Below are positions 16,796 through 26,351 of a stretch of 34,853 nucleotides of DNA, piece by piece; the stretch's first letter is position 1, and every line of letters starts with the position of its first letter. The DNA is from Rhodocyclales bacterium RIFCSPLOWO2_02_FULL_63_24 (GTDB taxonomy: Bacteria > Pseudomonadota > Gammaproteobacteria > Burkholderiales > Rhodocyclaceae). The notes beneath the pieces are model-generated. The model was not told the origin of the DNA, made no database searches, and was given only the letters and a program-made list of their open reading frames with translations. The stretch lies in the NCBI GenBank assembly GCA_001828935.1, contig MHZX01000058.1, forward strand, positions 1-34,853, in the 5' to 3' direction. The position numbers and the translations under genes are program-made.

Positions 16796-17848
16796 ATGAT
16801 CAGGGAACGCATCACACTGACCCAGTTCATCATCGAGGAGCAGCGCCGTGTCAAGGACGCCCGCGGCGACTTCTCGGTGCTGCTCAACGACATCGTCACG
16901 GCCTGCAAGACCATCAGTCATCGCGTCTCGCGCGGCGGGCTGGGCGCCGATGACGTGGATTTGAGGGTTTATCTGGAGCGCGCCGCGTGCGACGCCATCG
17001 TCGAGTCGACCCTGCGCACCGGGCGTCTGGCGGGGATCAGTTCCAAGACCGCCGACGGCGTCACGCCGATCCCGGCCAAATACCCGCGCGGCAACTATCT
17101 GCTGGTCTTCGATCCGCTCAACGGCTCCGGCAATCTCGACATCAACTTCATGTCCGGCACGATTTTTTCGGTGCTGCGCGCGCCCGTGGGCAAAAAGAAA
17201 ATCGCGGCCGGCGATTTTCTCCAGGCGGGGAACCGCATGGTGGCGGCCGGCTTCATGCTCTATGGCGCATCGACGCGGCTGGTGCTGACCACCGGCAATG
17301 GCGTCAATGTCTTCATGCTCGATCGCGAGATCGGCGAGTTCGTCCTCACCCACGCGAAAGTGGCGCTCCCCGACAATGCCGCGACCTTTGCCATCAACGC
17401 GTCCAACGAGCGTTTCTGGGAACCGCCGGTACGCCGCTACGTCAAGGAATGCCTGGCCGGCAAGACCGGTCCGCGCGGCCGCGATTTCGGCATGCGCTGG
17501 GTCGCGTCGCTGATCGCCGAGGCCTATCGCGTCCTGGTCCGGGGCGGCGTCTTCCTCTATCCGGTCGATGCCAGGACCCGCGACACGGGCGGCCGCCTCG
17601 GCCTCTTGCACGAGGCCAATCCGATCGCTTTCATCATGGAACAGGCGGGCGGCGGCGCCACCACCGGGCGCGGCCGCATCCTCGACGTGGCGCCGGCCGA
17701 CCTGCACCAGCGCACCGCCTTCATTTTCGGTTCGAAGGGCGAGGTCGAACTGATCCAGCGCTACCACCAGGACTACGTCGAAGGCCGCGATTCCGACAAC
17801 CACGACTTTCCCCTGTTCGGCAACCGCTCGCTGTTCCTCCACGAATAG
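16796..17848 (+). CDS. Fructose-1,6-bisphosphatase class 1 homologue with altered active site
   Basis: At 350 aa this is the family length, and the fold is clearly class I FBPase: TLTQFIIEEQRR at the start, YPRGNYLLVFDPLNGSGNLD at about residues 96-115, GTIFSVLRAP, and HEANPIAFIMEQAGGGATTG near the C-terminus. Several metal-site positions differ from the norm. The usual DPLDGSSN is DPLNGSGN (Asp to Asn at 109), the usual acidic EE before the YPRG strand is replaced by ISSKTADG (81-88), and the N-terminal GxxQxKLD segment is absent. The Glu of the later EANP motif is kept. The ATG at 16796 was chosen because homology starts there. Classical FBPase activity is doubtful. Confidence 0.85.
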   Translation: MIRERITLTQFIIEEQRRVKDARGDFSVLLNDIVTACKTISHRVSRGGLGADDVDLRVYLERAACDAIVESTLRTGRLAGISSKTADGVTPIPAKYPRGNYLLVFDPLNGSGNLDINFMSGTIFSVLRAPVGKKKIAAGDFLQAGNRMVAAGFMLYGASTRLVLTTGNGVNVFMLDREIGEFVLTHAKVALPDNAATFAINASNERFWEPPVRRYVKECLAGKTGPRGRDFGMRWVASLIAEAYRVLVRGGVFLYPVDARTRDTGGRLGLLHEANPIAFIMEQAGGGATTGRGRILDVAPADLHQRTAFIFGSKGEVELIQRYHQDYVEGRDSDNHDFPLFGNRSLFLHE

Positions 17849-17900
17849 CTCATGCCGCCGTCGGGCGGGCGCCAGGCGGTAAAGGCTCTATCATTGAGCC

Positions 17901-19829
17901 ATGCCCGAGTCGCGACCGCCATGCCCCAGGCCGCTGAAAATTCTCTCCGTCATCCCGCCGATGACGCAGTTGAACACGCCCTATCCCGCGACCGCCTATC
18001 TGACCGGCTTCCTGCGTTCGCGCGGCTTTAGCGCCGTGCAGGAGGACCTCGCCCTGGCGCTGGTGCTACGGTTGTTTTCGCGTGACGGACTGGGCGCCGT
18101 GCGCAAGTGCATCGGCGCCTTGCCGCGACAACAGCGCACGCCGCGCCTGCAAGCCTTCGAGCGGGCCTTCGCGCAGTATCTGGCCGCCATCGAGCCGGTG
18201 GTGGCCTTCCTGCAGGGACGCGATCCCTCGATCGCGCACCGTATCGCCGGCCGCCGTTTCCTGCCCGAAGGATCGCGTTTCGCGCCGCTCGATGCCTATG
18301 TCGATCCCGACGGCGGCGACCCGCTGGCCTGGGCCTTCGGCGTGCTCGGCGTGACGGACCGGGCGCGCCACTTCGCCACGCTGTATCTCGACGACGTCGC
18401 CGACGTGCTGCGCGAGGCGGTCGATGCGCGCTTCGAGTTTGTCCGCTATGCCGAATCGCTGGCGCAGAGCCAGGCCAGCTTCGAACCGCTGGCGCAGGCG
18501 CTGGCCGCGCCGGAAAACCTGATCGACCGTACGCTGCGCGAGCTGACGCTGGATGCAGTGCAGCGCCATGCGCCGCGCGTGGTGCTGGTGTCGGCGCCTT
18601 TTCCCGGCAATGTCTATGGCGCCTTCCGCATCGCCCAGGCGATCAAGGCGCACGACGCCGCCATCGTCACCGTGCTCGGCGGTGGCTTCGTCAATACCGA
18701 ATTGCGCGAGTTGGCCGAGCCGCGGGTGTTCGATTACTTCGACTACGTCACGCTCGACGACGGCGAGCGACCGCTGCTGGCGCTGCTCGATCATCTGGCG
18801 GGCAAGCGGCCGCGCGAACATCTTGTGCGGACGTTCCAGCGGCTCGACAACGACGTGCGCTATGTCGACGCGCGCCGTCCCGCCGACGCCGACATTCCGT
18901 TCGCCGAAGCCGGCACGCCAACCTGGGACGGCCTGCCGCTCGACCGCTACCTCTCGCTGCTGGACATGCTCAATCCGATGCATCGGCTGTGGTCGGATGC
19001 GCGCTGGAACAAGCTGACCGTGGCCCACGGCTGCTACTGGAAGAAATGCAGCTTCTGTGACGTGTCGCTCGACTACATCTCGCGCTACGACGCGGTAGCC
19101 GCCGGCACACTGGTCGACCGCATCGAGGCCGTCATCGCCGAGACCGGGCAGACCGGCTTCCACTTCGTCGACGAGGCCGCGCCGCCCAAGGCCCTCGGCG
19201 CGCTTGCCGAGGAGCTGGCAAGGCGTGGGCGGGCAATCTCCTGGTGGGGCAACATCCGCTTCGAGAAATCCTTCACTCCCGAGCTCTGCGCCCGTCTCGC
19301 CGACAGCGGCTGCATCGCGGTTTCCGGCGGGCTCGAAGTCGCCTCCGACCGCCTGCTGAAACTCATGCAGAAGGGCGTTTCGGTCGAGCAGGTGGCGCGC
19401 GTGACACAGGCCTTCACCGATGCCGGCATCCTGGTCCATGCCTACCTGATGTACGGCTTCCCGACGCAAACCGTGCAGGACACCGTCGACGCGCTCGAAT
19501 ACGTGCGCCAGTTGTTTGCCGCCGGCTGCATCCAGTCCGGCTTCTTCCATCGCTTCGCCTGCACCGTGCATTCTCCGGTGGGACAACACCCCGAACGTTA
19601 TGGCGTGACCCTCAAGCCCCTACCCCAGGTTTCGTTTGCCAGGAACGACGTCGGTTTCATCGATCCGACCGGCGTCGATCACGATGCCTTGGGCGTCGCG
19701 CTGAACAAGGCGCTCTACAACTACATGCACGGCATCGGGCTTGATCAGAACGTGCGCAGCTGGTTCTCCGGCCGAGTGCCGCGCAGCACGGTGCCGAGCC
19801 ACTTCATCGAGCGGGCGCTGCGGCAGTGA
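17901..19829 (+). CDS. B12-binding-type radical SAM protein
   Basis: This 642-aa protein has an N-terminal region with the cobalamin-binding Rossmann pattern (RVVLVSAPFPGNVYGAFRIA, VTVLGGGFVNTEL, DYVTLDDGERPLLALLDHL) but no DxHxxG, so a base-off His ligand is not seen. The radical SAM core follows, with GCYWKKCSFCDV: Cys378, Cys383 and Cys386, a CX4CX2C spacing known from some B12-type radical SAM groups. Later segments WWGNIRFEKSFTPEL and GGLEVASDRLLKLMQKGV are usual for the superfamily. The specific reaction is not recognisable. A short GGCTC/GAGCC hairpin (17884-17900) directly abuts the ATG. The downstream DUF454 gene overlaps by 4 bases. Confidence 0.82.
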   Translation: MPESRPPCPRPLKILSVIPPMTQLNTPYPATAYLTGFLRSRGFSAVQEDLALALVLRLFSRDGLGAVRKCIGALPRQQRTPRLQAFERAFAQYLAAIEPVVAFLQGRDPSIAHRIAGRRFLPEGSRFAPLDAYVDPDGGDPLAWAFGVLGVTDRARHFATLYLDDVADVLREAVDARFEFVRYAESLAQSQASFEPLAQALAAPENLIDRTLRELTLDAVQRHAPRVVLVSAPFPGNVYGAFRIAQAIKAHDAAIVTVLGGGFVNTELRELAEPRVFDYFDYVTLDDGERPLLALLDHLAGKRPREHLVRTFQRLDNDVRYVDARRPADADIPFAEAGTPTWDGLPLDRYLSLLDMLNPMHRLWSDARWNKLTVAHGCYWKKCSFCDVSLDYISRYDAVAAGTLVDRIEAVIAETGQTGFHFVDEAAPPKALGALAEELARRGRAISWWGNIRFEKSFTPELCARLADSGCIAVSGGLEVASDRLLKLMQKGVSVEQVARVTQAFTDAGILVHAYLMYGFPTQTVQDTVDALEYVRQLFAAGCIQSGFFHRFACTVHSPVGQHPERYGVTLKPLPQVSFARNDVGFIDPTGVDHDALGVALNKALYNYMHGIGLDQNVRSWFSGRVPRSTVPSHFIERALRQ

Positions 19830-20281
19830 GCGAGCAGGAGGAAACGTGGGAGATCCCCGAGTCGGAACTCCATCCCTCCCTGGTCGTGCGAGTGGTGTTG
19901 TGGACTATCGGCAGCATCGCCCTGCTGCTGGGCATCATCGGCATCTTCCTGCCCGGCCTGCCGACCACGCCCTTCGTTCTGGTGGCTGCTGCCTGTTATG
20001 CGCGGGCCTCGGAGCGCTTCTACCGCCGGCTGATTGCCAATCCGACCGTCGGCCCGCTGATCATCGAATGGCGTCGGCATCACAGCATCCCGTATCGAAT
20101 CAAGGTGATCGCCATCACGCTGATGAGCCTGACCATCTGCGCCTCGATGTGGACCTTCGCCGCCTTGCCCTGGTTGCAAGCCTTGCTGGCGACGATCGGC
20201 ATCGTCACCGCGGCGGTGCTGTGGCGCATCCCTTCGCGCGACCATGCCGGCGCAGCGGAGCGACGGGACTCAGCGGGGTAG
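19826..20281 (+). CDS. DUF454 (YbaN-like) inner membrane protein
   Basis: This 151-aa protein has the DUF454 signature GIIGIFLPGLPTTPFVLVAAACYARASERFYRRL, then NPTVGPLIIEWRRHHSIP and two more hydrophobic helices. The start is GTG at 19826 inside a GTGA overlap with the radical SAM stop, which argues for translational coupling. The family function is unknown; members are small inner membrane proteins. The Ala/Arg-rich tail after RIPSRDH is variable. Confidence 0.85.
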   Translation: MSEQEETWEIPESELHPSLVVRVVLWTIGSIALLLGIIGIFLPGLPTTPFVLVAAACYARASERFYRRLIANPTVGPLIIEWRRHHSIPYRIKVIAITLMSLTICASMWTFAALPWLQALLATIGIVTAAVLWRIPSRDHAGAAERRDSAG

Positions 20282-20318
20282 AATTTACCGCAATGCAAAA
20301 AACAGGGGAGTCTGCATC

Positions 20319-22370
20319 ATGGCGACATATACCACCGATTCGATTCGTGCCGTTGCCCTCGTCGGCCACGGCGGCGCCGGCAAGACCACGCTGGCCGAAG
20401 CCCTGCTGTTCAAGGCGGGCGCCATCGTGGCGAAAGGCAGCGTGGAGAAGGGCAGCACCGTCTGCGACTTCGATGCGCAGGAAAAGACCGCCGGCCATTC
20501 GCTGAATTCGGCCCTGGTCAATTTCGCCGCCGAAGGCGTGCATGTGCACCTGATCGACACGCCGGGCTATCCCGATTTCGCCGGGCAGGCGGTCGCCGCG
20601 CTGGCCGGCGTGGAGACCGCACTGGTCGTCATCAATGCGCAAACCGGGATCGAGCTCGCCACCGAGCGCATGATGCGCGCGGCGCAGGCGCGCGGCCTGG
20701 CGCGCATGGTCGTGATCAACAAGATCGACGCCGACAATCTCGATCTGCCGGGACTGGTGAACCAGATCCGCGAGCGCTTCGGCAAGGAGTGCCTGCTGCT
20801 CGATCTGCCCGCGCATGGCCGCAAGGAAGTGCTCGACGTGCTGGAGCACGACGCCGGCGACGCGGACTTCGATTCGATCGCCCACGCCCATCGCGAGCTG
20901 ATCGACCAGCTGGTGGAAGAGGACGAGTCGCTGCTGGCCCGCTATCTGGACGACGGCAAGGACCCCGACGCTGCGGAACTGCACGCGCCCTTTGAGAAGG
21001 CGCTGCGCGCCGGCCACCTGGTGCCGATCCTGTTCGTTTCGGCGCGCACCGGCGCCGGCATCGGCGAACTGCTGCATGTGCTGGCTTCGCTGGCGCCGAA
21101 TCCGGCCGAGGGCAACCCGCCGCCGTTCTACAAGGGCGAGCCCGGTCGTGCCGCGGAAGCCTTCGCCGCACAGCCGGATGCGGCCAGGCACGTCCTGGCG
21201 CACGTGTTCAAGATCATCTCCGATCCCTACATGGGCAAGGTCGGCGTGTTCCGCGTCCATCAGGGCACGGTGCGCAAGGACAGCCAGCTCTTCGTCGGCG
21301 ACGGCAAGAAGCCCTTCAAGGTCGGCCACCTCTACCAGATCCAGGGCAAGGACTATGTCGAGGTCGACAGCCTGCTGCCCGGCGACATCGGCGCCATTGC
21401 CAAGGTCGAGGAAATCGATTTCGACGCCGTTCTGCACGACTCGCACGACGAGGACCACATTCACTTGAAGCCGCTGGAGTTTCCGCGGCCGATGCAGGGC
21501 CTGGCGGTCGAGACCAAGCGCAAGGGCGACGAGCAGCGCCTGTTCGACATCCTGCACAAGCTCGAACTCGAAGACCCCTGCTTCGAGGTCGAACGCCATC
21601 CGACCACGCACGAGACCGTGATCCGCGGCCTCGGCGAAATGCATCTGCGCTACAAGCTGGAAAAGATGGCGACGCAGTTCAAGCTCGAACTCGACACCAA
21701 GCCGCCGCTGATCCCCTATCGCGAAACCATCACCGCGAATGCCGAGGGCCACTGCCGGCACAAGAAGCAGTCGGGCGGCGCCGGCCAGTTCGGCGAGGTG
21801 TATCTGAAGATCGAGCCGCTGGAGCGTGGTGCCGGCTTCGAGTTCGTCGATCGCGTCAAGGGCGGCGTGATTCCCGGCGTATTCATGGCCTCGGTCGAGA
21901 AGGGCGTGCGCCAGGCGCTGACCGATGGCGTGATCGCCGGATTTCCGGCGCAGGATATCCGCGTCATCGTCTATGACGGCAAGACGCATGCGGTGGACGG
22001 CAAGGACATTGCCTTCGTCACCGCCGGGCGCAAGGCCACGGTCGAGGCGATCCGCGTCGCCAGTCCGATCGTGCTGGAACCCATCGTCACCATCGAGATC
22101 GTCGCCCCTGAGGCCACGATTGGCGACCTCACCGGCGACCTGTCGAGCCGCCGCGGCCACATCACCGGCACCAGCCCGCGCCCCGGCGGCACGGCATCGG
22201 TCACCGGCGAAGTGCCGCTGGCCGAGATCACCGACTACGCCTCGCGCCTGAAGTCGCTGACCGGCGGCCAGGGCGCCTACAGCATCGAGTTCGCCCGCCA
22301 TGCCCAGGTGCCGCCGCAAATCCAGCAGAAGCTCGCGGCGAACTTCAAGCTCAAGGACGAGGAAGAATAA
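20319..22370 (+). CDS. Elongation factor G-like translational GTPase (EF-G paralogue)
   Basis: The 683-aa product has G1 VGHGGAGKTTLAEALL, G3 LIDTPGYPDF, G4 VVINKIDAD, and an FVSARTGAGIGEL region for G5. EF-G domains II-V follow: PYMGKVGVFRVHQG, GEMHLRYKLEKM, HKKQSGGAGQFGEVYLKI and RRGHITGTSPRPGGTASVTGEVPL. The canonical EF-G G1 reads AHIDAGKTT; the GHGGAGKTT form marks the EF-G-like (FusA2-type) paralogues, whose role is less defined than that of canonical EF-G. The start at 20319 has GGGGAG ten bases upstream. It runs convergent with the copper ATPase gene. Confidence 0.9.
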   Translation: MATYTTDSIRAVALVGHGGAGKTTLAEALLFKAGAIVAKGSVEKGSTVCDFDAQEKTAGHSLNSALVNFAAEGVHVHLIDTPGYPDFAGQAVAALAGVETALVVINAQTGIELATERMMRAAQARGLARMVVINKIDADNLDLPGLVNQIRERFGKECLLLDLPAHGRKEVLDVLEHDAGDADFDSIAHAHRELIDQLVEEDESLLARYLDDGKDPDAAELHAPFEKALRAGHLVPILFVSARTGAGIGELLHVLASLAPNPAEGNPPPFYKGEPGRAAEAFAAQPDAARHVLAHVFKIISDPYMGKVGVFRVHQGTVRKDSQLFVGDGKKPFKVGHLYQIQGKDYVEVDSLLPGDIGAIAKVEEIDFDAVLHDSHDEDHIHLKPLEFPRPMQGLAVETKRKGDEQRLFDILHKLELEDPCFEVERHPTTHETVIRGLGEMHLRYKLEKMATQFKLELDTKPPLIPYRETITANAEGHCRHKKQSGGAGQFGEVYLKIEPLERGAGFEFVDRVKGGVIPGVFMASVEKGVRQALTDGVIAGFPAQDIRVIVYDGKTHAVDGKDIAFVTAGRKATVEAIRVASPIVLEPIVTIEIVAPEATIGDLTGDLSSRRGHITGTSPRPGGTASVTGEVPLAEITDYASRLKSLTGGQGAYSIEFARHAQVPPQIQQKLAANFKLKDEEE

Positions 22371-22413
22371 TCGATCGTCGGCGCCGACGGGACGGCGCCC
22401 GGAACAGGCTTCG

Positions 22414-22438
22414 GGCGGTTCGAGCAGTTCAAACCGCC
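22414..22438. terminator. Possible hairpin between convergent genes
   Basis: GGCGGTT (22414-22420) and AACCGCC (22432-22438) form a 7-base stem with an 11-base loop overlapping the copA stop codon. GC-rich inverted blocks (GGCGCC at 22380 and 22394) lie just to the left. No T-run follows, so termination is only a possibility. Confidence 0.3.
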
Positions 22439-24786
22439 GCCCGGCGCAGCCGCAGGGCGTTCGTAACCACCGACACGGAACTGAAGCTCATCGCCAGCGC
22501 GGCAATCATTGGCGAGAGCAGCAGGCCGAAGAAGGGGTAGAGCACGCCGGCCGCGATCGGCACGCCCAGCGCGTTGTAGAGGAAGGCGAACACCAGGTTC
22601 TGGCGCATGTTGCGCACGGTGGCGAGCGAGAGCCGGCGGGCGGCTACGATGCCGCGCAGGTCGCCCTTGACCAGCGTGACCTGGGCGCTGTTCATCGCCA
22701 CGTCGGTGCCGGTGCCCATGGCGATGCCGACGTCGGCGCGGGCCAGCGCCGGCGCATCGTTGATGCCGTCGCCGACCATGGCGACGATGCGCCCCTGGGC
22801 CTGGAGGCGGGCCACCAGCGCATCCTTGTCCTGCGGCTTGACCTCGCCATGCACCTCGGCGATGCCGAGCCGGCGGCCGACGGCGCGGGCCGTGGTGAGG
22901 CCGTCGCCGGTGGCCATGATCAGCGTCAGGCCGCTGGCGCGCAGCGCATCCAGCGCTTCCGGCGTGGATTGCTTGATCGGGTCGGAAACCGCGACGAGAC
23001 CGGCCGCGGCGCCGTCGATGGCGAGAAACATCACGCTGGCGCCTTCCTGGCGCAGGGCTTCGGCCTGCGCCGCCAGCGCCTGCCAGGCGACGCTGCCTTC
23101 TTCCATCAGCACCGTGTTGCCCAGCGCGACGGCGCGGCCATCGACCCGGCCGCGCACGCCGATGCCGGAGGCGGACTCGAAGCCCTCGGCCGTGCTCAGC
23201 TTCAAGCCGCGCCGGCGTGCCTCGGCGACGATGCTCTGCGCCAGCGGATGCTCGCTGCCCTGGTCGAGACTGGCGGCGATGCGCAGCACGTCTTCTTCGC
23301 TGCCGCCCGCGCCCGCCGCCACGCCGTGAAAGGCGGGCTTGCCTGCGGTCAGCGTGCCGGTCTTGTCCACGATCAGGGTATCGACCTTGCGCAGGTTCTC
23401 GATCGCCGCCGCATCACGGAACAGCACGCCATGGCTCGCGCCCTTGCCGGTGGCGACCATCACCGACATCGGCGTCGCCAGCCCGAGCGCGCAGGGGCAG
23501 GCGATGATCAGCACGGCCACCGCGTTGATCAGGCCGTAGGCCCAACTCGGCTCGGGGCCGAACAGCCCCCAGCCGAGCAGCGTCGCCAGGGCGACGGCGA
23601 CGACGCCGAGCACGAACCAGCCCGCCACCCGGTCGGCCATGCGCTGCATCGGCGCGCGCGAACGCTGCGCCAGAGCCACCATTTGCACGATTTGCGCCAG
23701 CACCGTCTGCGCGCCGACCTTCTCGGCCCGCATCACCAGCGCGCCGCTGGTGTTGAGCGTGGCGCCGATCAGCGTGTCGCCGGGCAGCTTGCCGACCGGC
23801 ATCGGCTCGCCGGTCAGCATCGATTCGTCCACCGCGCTGTCGCCGGCAAGGACCACGCCGTCCACCGGAATCTTCTCGCCCGGCCGCACGCGCAGCCGGT
23901 CGCCGGGATGCACGTGGGCGAGCGGGATATCCTCTTCGCTGTCATCGCCTTTGTCATCGGTGCGGATGCGCCGCGCGGTCTTCGGCGCCAGACCAAGCAG
24001 GGCCTTGATCGCGGCCCCGGTTGCGGCGCGCGCCTTGAGTTCCAGCACCTGGCCGAGCAGGGTCAGCGCAATGATCACCGCCGCGGCCTCGAAATACACC
24101 GCGACGTGGCCGTCCACGCGGAAGGAGGGCGGGAAGAGGCTGGGCACGACCGTCGCCACCACGCTGTAGAGATAGGCCGCGCCGGTGCCCAGCGCGATCA
24201 GGGTCCACATGTTCGGGCTGCGGTTTTGCAGCGATTGCACGCCGCGCACGAAAAACGGCCAGCCCGACCAGAGCACCACGGGCGTGCCCAGCGCCAGCTC
24301 CATCCAGGGCCGCACGGCGCCCAGCGCGCCGTCGAACAGCCCGCCCGACATGGCGATCAGGGTGACCAGAATGGTCGGCGGCAATGCCCAGCGCAAGCGG
24401 CGGCGGAAGTCGGCCAGCTCGGGGTTCTCGCCCGCTTCCAGTTCAGGCAGCAGCGGCTCCAGCGCCATGCCGCACTTCGGACAGGTGCCGGGGCCGGGCT
24501 GCCTGATGTCGGGATGCATCGGGCAGGTGTATTCCGTGGCCGCAGGAACAGCTTCCTGCGGCGCCGGTGGTGCCAGATAGCGCTGCGGATCGGCCTCGAA
24601 CCTGGCCAGGCACTTGGCGCTGCAAAAGCGGATCAGGCGGCCGTCGTGGGTCGTCGCATGCGCGGAATCCGGTTTCACCGTCATGCCGCAGACGGGGTCC
24701 GTGTCGGCCCCGGCCTGCGCTGCGTGAGCGGTGTGCGCGGACGCCGGGTGAGGGTGTTCAGCGTGAGGGTGTGCCGTGTGGTTCAT
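22429..24786 (-). CDS. copA: Copper-translocating P1B-type ATPase (CopA/SilP-like)
   Basis: The 785-aa inner membrane pump begins with a His-rich tail and a YHS domain (DPVCGM at 30-35, FCSAKC at 54-59), then a heavy-metal-binding domain ([22 protein letters not shown] at about 86-107). The ATPase core carries [10 protein letters not shown], the membrane [11 protein letters not shown] motif for monovalent copper/silver, the phosphorylation site [16 protein letters not shown] and [16 protein letters not shown]. It has no classical GMTCxxC domain, which is usual for this subfamily. It exports Cu(I) or Ag(I) from the cytoplasm. Its start overlaps the methyltransferase stop (ATGA). It ends the operon that begins with the DUF2933 gene. 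Confidence 0.95.
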   Translation of the reverse strand: MNHTAHPHAEHPHPASAHTAHAAQAGADTDPVCGMTVKPDSAHATTHDGRLIRFCSAKCLARFEADPQRYLAPPAPQEAVPAATEYTCPMHPDIRQPGPGTCPKCGMALEPLLPELEAGENPELADFRRRLRWALPPTILVTLIAMSGGLFDGALGAVRPWMELALGTPVVLWSGWPFFVRGVQSLQNRSPNMWTLIALGTGAAYLYSVVATVVPSLFPPSFRVDGHVAVYFEAAAVIIALTLLGQVLELKARAATGAAIKALLGLAPKTARRIRTDDKGDDSEEDIPLAHVHPGDRLRVRPGEKIPVDGVVLAGDSAVDESMLTGEPMPVGKLPGDTLIGATLNTSGALVMRAEKVGAQTVLAQIVQMVALAQRSRAPMQRMADRVAGWFVLGVVAVALATLLGWGLFGPEPSWAYGLINAVAVLIIACPCALGLATPMSVMVATGKGASHGVLFRDAAAIENLRKVDTLIVDKTGTLTAGKPAFHGVAAGAGGSEEDVLRIAASLDQGSEHPLAQSIVAEARRRGLKLSTAEGFESASGIGVRGRVDGRAVALGNTVLMEEGSVAWQALAAQAEALRQEGASVMFLAIDGAAAGLVAVSDPIKQSTPEALDALRASGLTLIMATGDGLTTARAVGRRLGIAEVHGEVKPQDKDALVARLQAQGRIVAMVGDGINDAPALARADVGIAMGTGTDVAMNSAQVTLVKGDLRGIVAARRLSLATVRNMRQNLVFAFLYNALGVPIAAGVLYPFFGLLLSPMIAALAMSFSSVSVVTNALRLRRAAV

Positions 24787-25442
24787 GGTGTCTGCCGTTT
24801 GTCATCAGCCGCATGGAAGCGCGGCAGGAAGGCCGGCGTGCGCGCCCGGTAGTCGCGATAGGCGTCGCCGAACTCCGCCAGGGCGTCCTGCTCCTCGCGT
24901 TTGGCGAGGCGCGCATACACGGCGACCAGGACCGGAAACATCGCCACGGTGGGCAGCGTCGGCCATTGCAAGAGGAAACCGAACATGATGAGGATGAAGG
25001 CCGCGTACTGCGGATGGCGAATGCGCGCGTAGGGGCCGCTGGCCGCCAGGCGATGCTCGCGCTGGGCGTGGAACAGCACGTTCCAGGCGGCAGCCAGCAG
25101 CCAGAAGCCGCCGAAGATGAGAGCGTTGCTGAGCAGGTGGAAGGGGCCGAAGTGCGGATGGTCGCGCCAGCCGAACATCACCTCCAGCAGATGGCCGGCA
25201 TCGTGGGCAAGGAAGTCGACGCCAGGAAAGCGCTGCGCCAGCCAGCCCGAGAGCAGGTAGATGGTCAGCGGAAAACCGTACATCTCGGTAAACAGCGCGA
25301 CGATGAAGGCCGCATACATGCCGAAGCTGCGCCAGTCGCGGGAACTCTTCGGCTTGTAGAAGCTGAAGGCGAACACGATGAACACCGCCGAATTGAGCAG
25401 CACCAGGGTCCACAGGCCATAGGCGGAGGCGTCGCCGCTCAT
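24783..25442 (-). CDS. Isoprenylcysteine carboxyl methyltransferase-like membrane protein
   Basis: The 219-aa protein has about five transmembrane helices and the C-terminal ICMT/PEMT pattern [25 protein letters not shown], then [25 protein letters not shown], which forms the SAM-binding site in the family. Such genes are often found beside copper ATPases in proteobacteria, but the substrate is not known. The start overlaps the stop of the DUF2933 gene by 4 bases, and its stop overlaps the copA start by 4 bases. Confidence 0.85.
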   Translation of the reverse strand: MSGDASAYGLWTLVLLNSAVFIVFAFSFYKPKSSRDWRSFGMYAAFIVALFTEMYGFPLTIYLLSGWLAQRFPGVDFLAHDAGHLLEVMFGWRDHPHFGPFHLLSNALIFGGFWLLAAAWNVLFHAQREHRLAASGPYARIRHPQYAAFILIMFGFLLQWPTLPTVAMFPVLVAVYARLAKREEQDALAEFGDAYRDYRARTPAFLPRFHAADDKRQTP

Positions 25443-25681
25443 TTGTCGTCTCCCGGGGGCGGCTGCTTCCCGTCATGGCCATGCCCGTGGCCGTGGCCGC
25501 CATGCATGAACAAATGCATCAGCGGGCAGGCCAGCAGCAGCAGGAAGGGCAGCACGCCCAGCAAGTGGGCGCGATGCCCGGTCCACAGGTAGAAGGCGGC
25601 AATCACGGCGAAGACGATCCAGGCGATCTTCGCCCGTCCGGCCAGCGGTGGATGCTCGTGGCGATGTTCGTCAGTTTTCAT
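25439..25681 (-). CDS. DUF2933 small membrane protein, His-rich tail
   Basis: This 80-aa protein has two hydrophobic helices ([17 protein letters not shown] and [19 protein letters not shown]) followed by [11 protein letters not shown], a metal-binding His run. The [12 protein letters not shown] pattern is typical of the DUF2933 family that accompanies copper resistance genes. It is the first gene of a three-gene unit with the methyltransferase and copA, all joined by 4-base overlaps. Confidence 0.85.
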   Translation of the reverse strand: MKTDEHRHEHPPLAGRAKIAWIVFAVIAAFYLWTGHRAHLLGVLPFLLLLACPLMHLFMHGGHGHGHGHDGKQPPPGDDK

Positions 25682-25749
25682 GCAGCCGTCCCGTCGGCGC
25701 CGACTTTTGTTACGAGGCCGGCATCATCTGTTCAGGTGTTGCCGGTACC

Positions 25750-25796
25750 GTGGCGCCCAAGCCTATTCCCCGGATCAAAACCAATCATGGCGCCAC
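25750..25796. repeat. Inverted repeat between the two copper transcription units
   Basis: GTGGCGCC (25750-25757) and GGCGCCAC (25789-25796) are perfectly complementary, with a 31-base loop. They lie in the 129 bases between the Met-rich gene stop and the DUF2933 start. The repeat could attenuate readthrough or bind a regulator; no T-run follows. Confidence 0.3.
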
Positions 25797-25810
25797 TGTC
25801 GTAGATGACT

Positions 25811-26299
25811 TTACTTGGTCGGTGTGGCGGGACTTCCTTGCGGCATGTTCATCCGGCCCTGCATCATCATCTGCATCATGTCCATGCGCTTTTCCATCAT
25901 CTCCATGCGCTTGCCCATCATCTCATCCGAAGCGGCCGCGCCCTGCCCCATCATGCCCATGCCGCCCTTGCCCATCATGCCCATGCCGCCTTGGCCCATC
26001 ATCGGGCAGTCCATCATGCCACCCATCATGCCCTGCGCCATGCCCATGCTTTCGCGCATGGTCTGCATGTGCTCGGCCATCGCCTTCTGCCGTTCCGCAT
26101 CGGTCTTCGCCTTGGCGATACGGTCGAGTTGCGGCTGCATTTTCTTGACGTTGTCCTGCATCTTCTTGACCTGCGGCGCGATCTGGGCGGGTGCGCCTTT
26201 CGCTTCCGCTGCCTTCTCCGGGTGATGCGCGTCATCGGCAAAAACAGGGGCTGAAAACGCGAGCGCGGCCGCAATGGCTGTCATGGCTATCTTTTTCAT
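25811..26299 (-). CDS. Met-rich periplasmic metal-binding protein
   Basis: This 162-aa protein has a signal peptide (MKKIAMTAIAAALAFSAPVFA) and a charged helical middle (QVKKMQDNVKKMQPQLDRIAKAKTDAERQKAM). A low-complexity segment is built from MGMMGQGG/MGMMGKGG units, then a MEMMEKRMDMMQMMMQGRM helix. Clustered methionines of this sort bind Cu(I) or Ag(I) in the oxidising periplasm. GGAGAG precedes the ATG. It follows the DUF411 gene by 52 bases in the copper-box transcription unit. The specific family is not recognised; copper binding is inferred from composition and context. Confidence 0.8.
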   Translation of the reverse strand: MKKIAMTAIAAALAFSAPVFADDAHHPEKAAEAKGAPAQIAPQVKKMQDNVKKMQPQLDRIAKAKTDAERQKAMAEHMQTMRESMGMAQGMMGGMMDCPMMGQGGMGMMGKGGMGMMGQGAAASDEMMGKRMEMMEKRMDMMQMMMQGRMNMPQGSPATPTK

Positions 26300-26351
26300 G
26301 GTGACTCTCCTTCTTTCAGGTTGAACTCAAATAAGCCGGATGGAGGGGGCT

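Noticed and set aside
20205-22319. Minus-strand open frame of 704 codons opposite the EF-G paralogue
   Set aside because: A shadow of a conserved GTPase gene; no independent evidence.
22377-22388. Palindrome GTCGGCGCCGAC, also at 25693-25704, near both ends of the copA unit
   Set aside because: Twelve-base GC-only palindromes are expected by chance in DNA of this composition; two copies are not enough to claim a site.
22300-24852. Plus-strand open frame of 850 codons opposite copA
   Set aside because: Antisense to an ATPase with all family motifs; no recognisable domain, and composition is that of a shadow frame.
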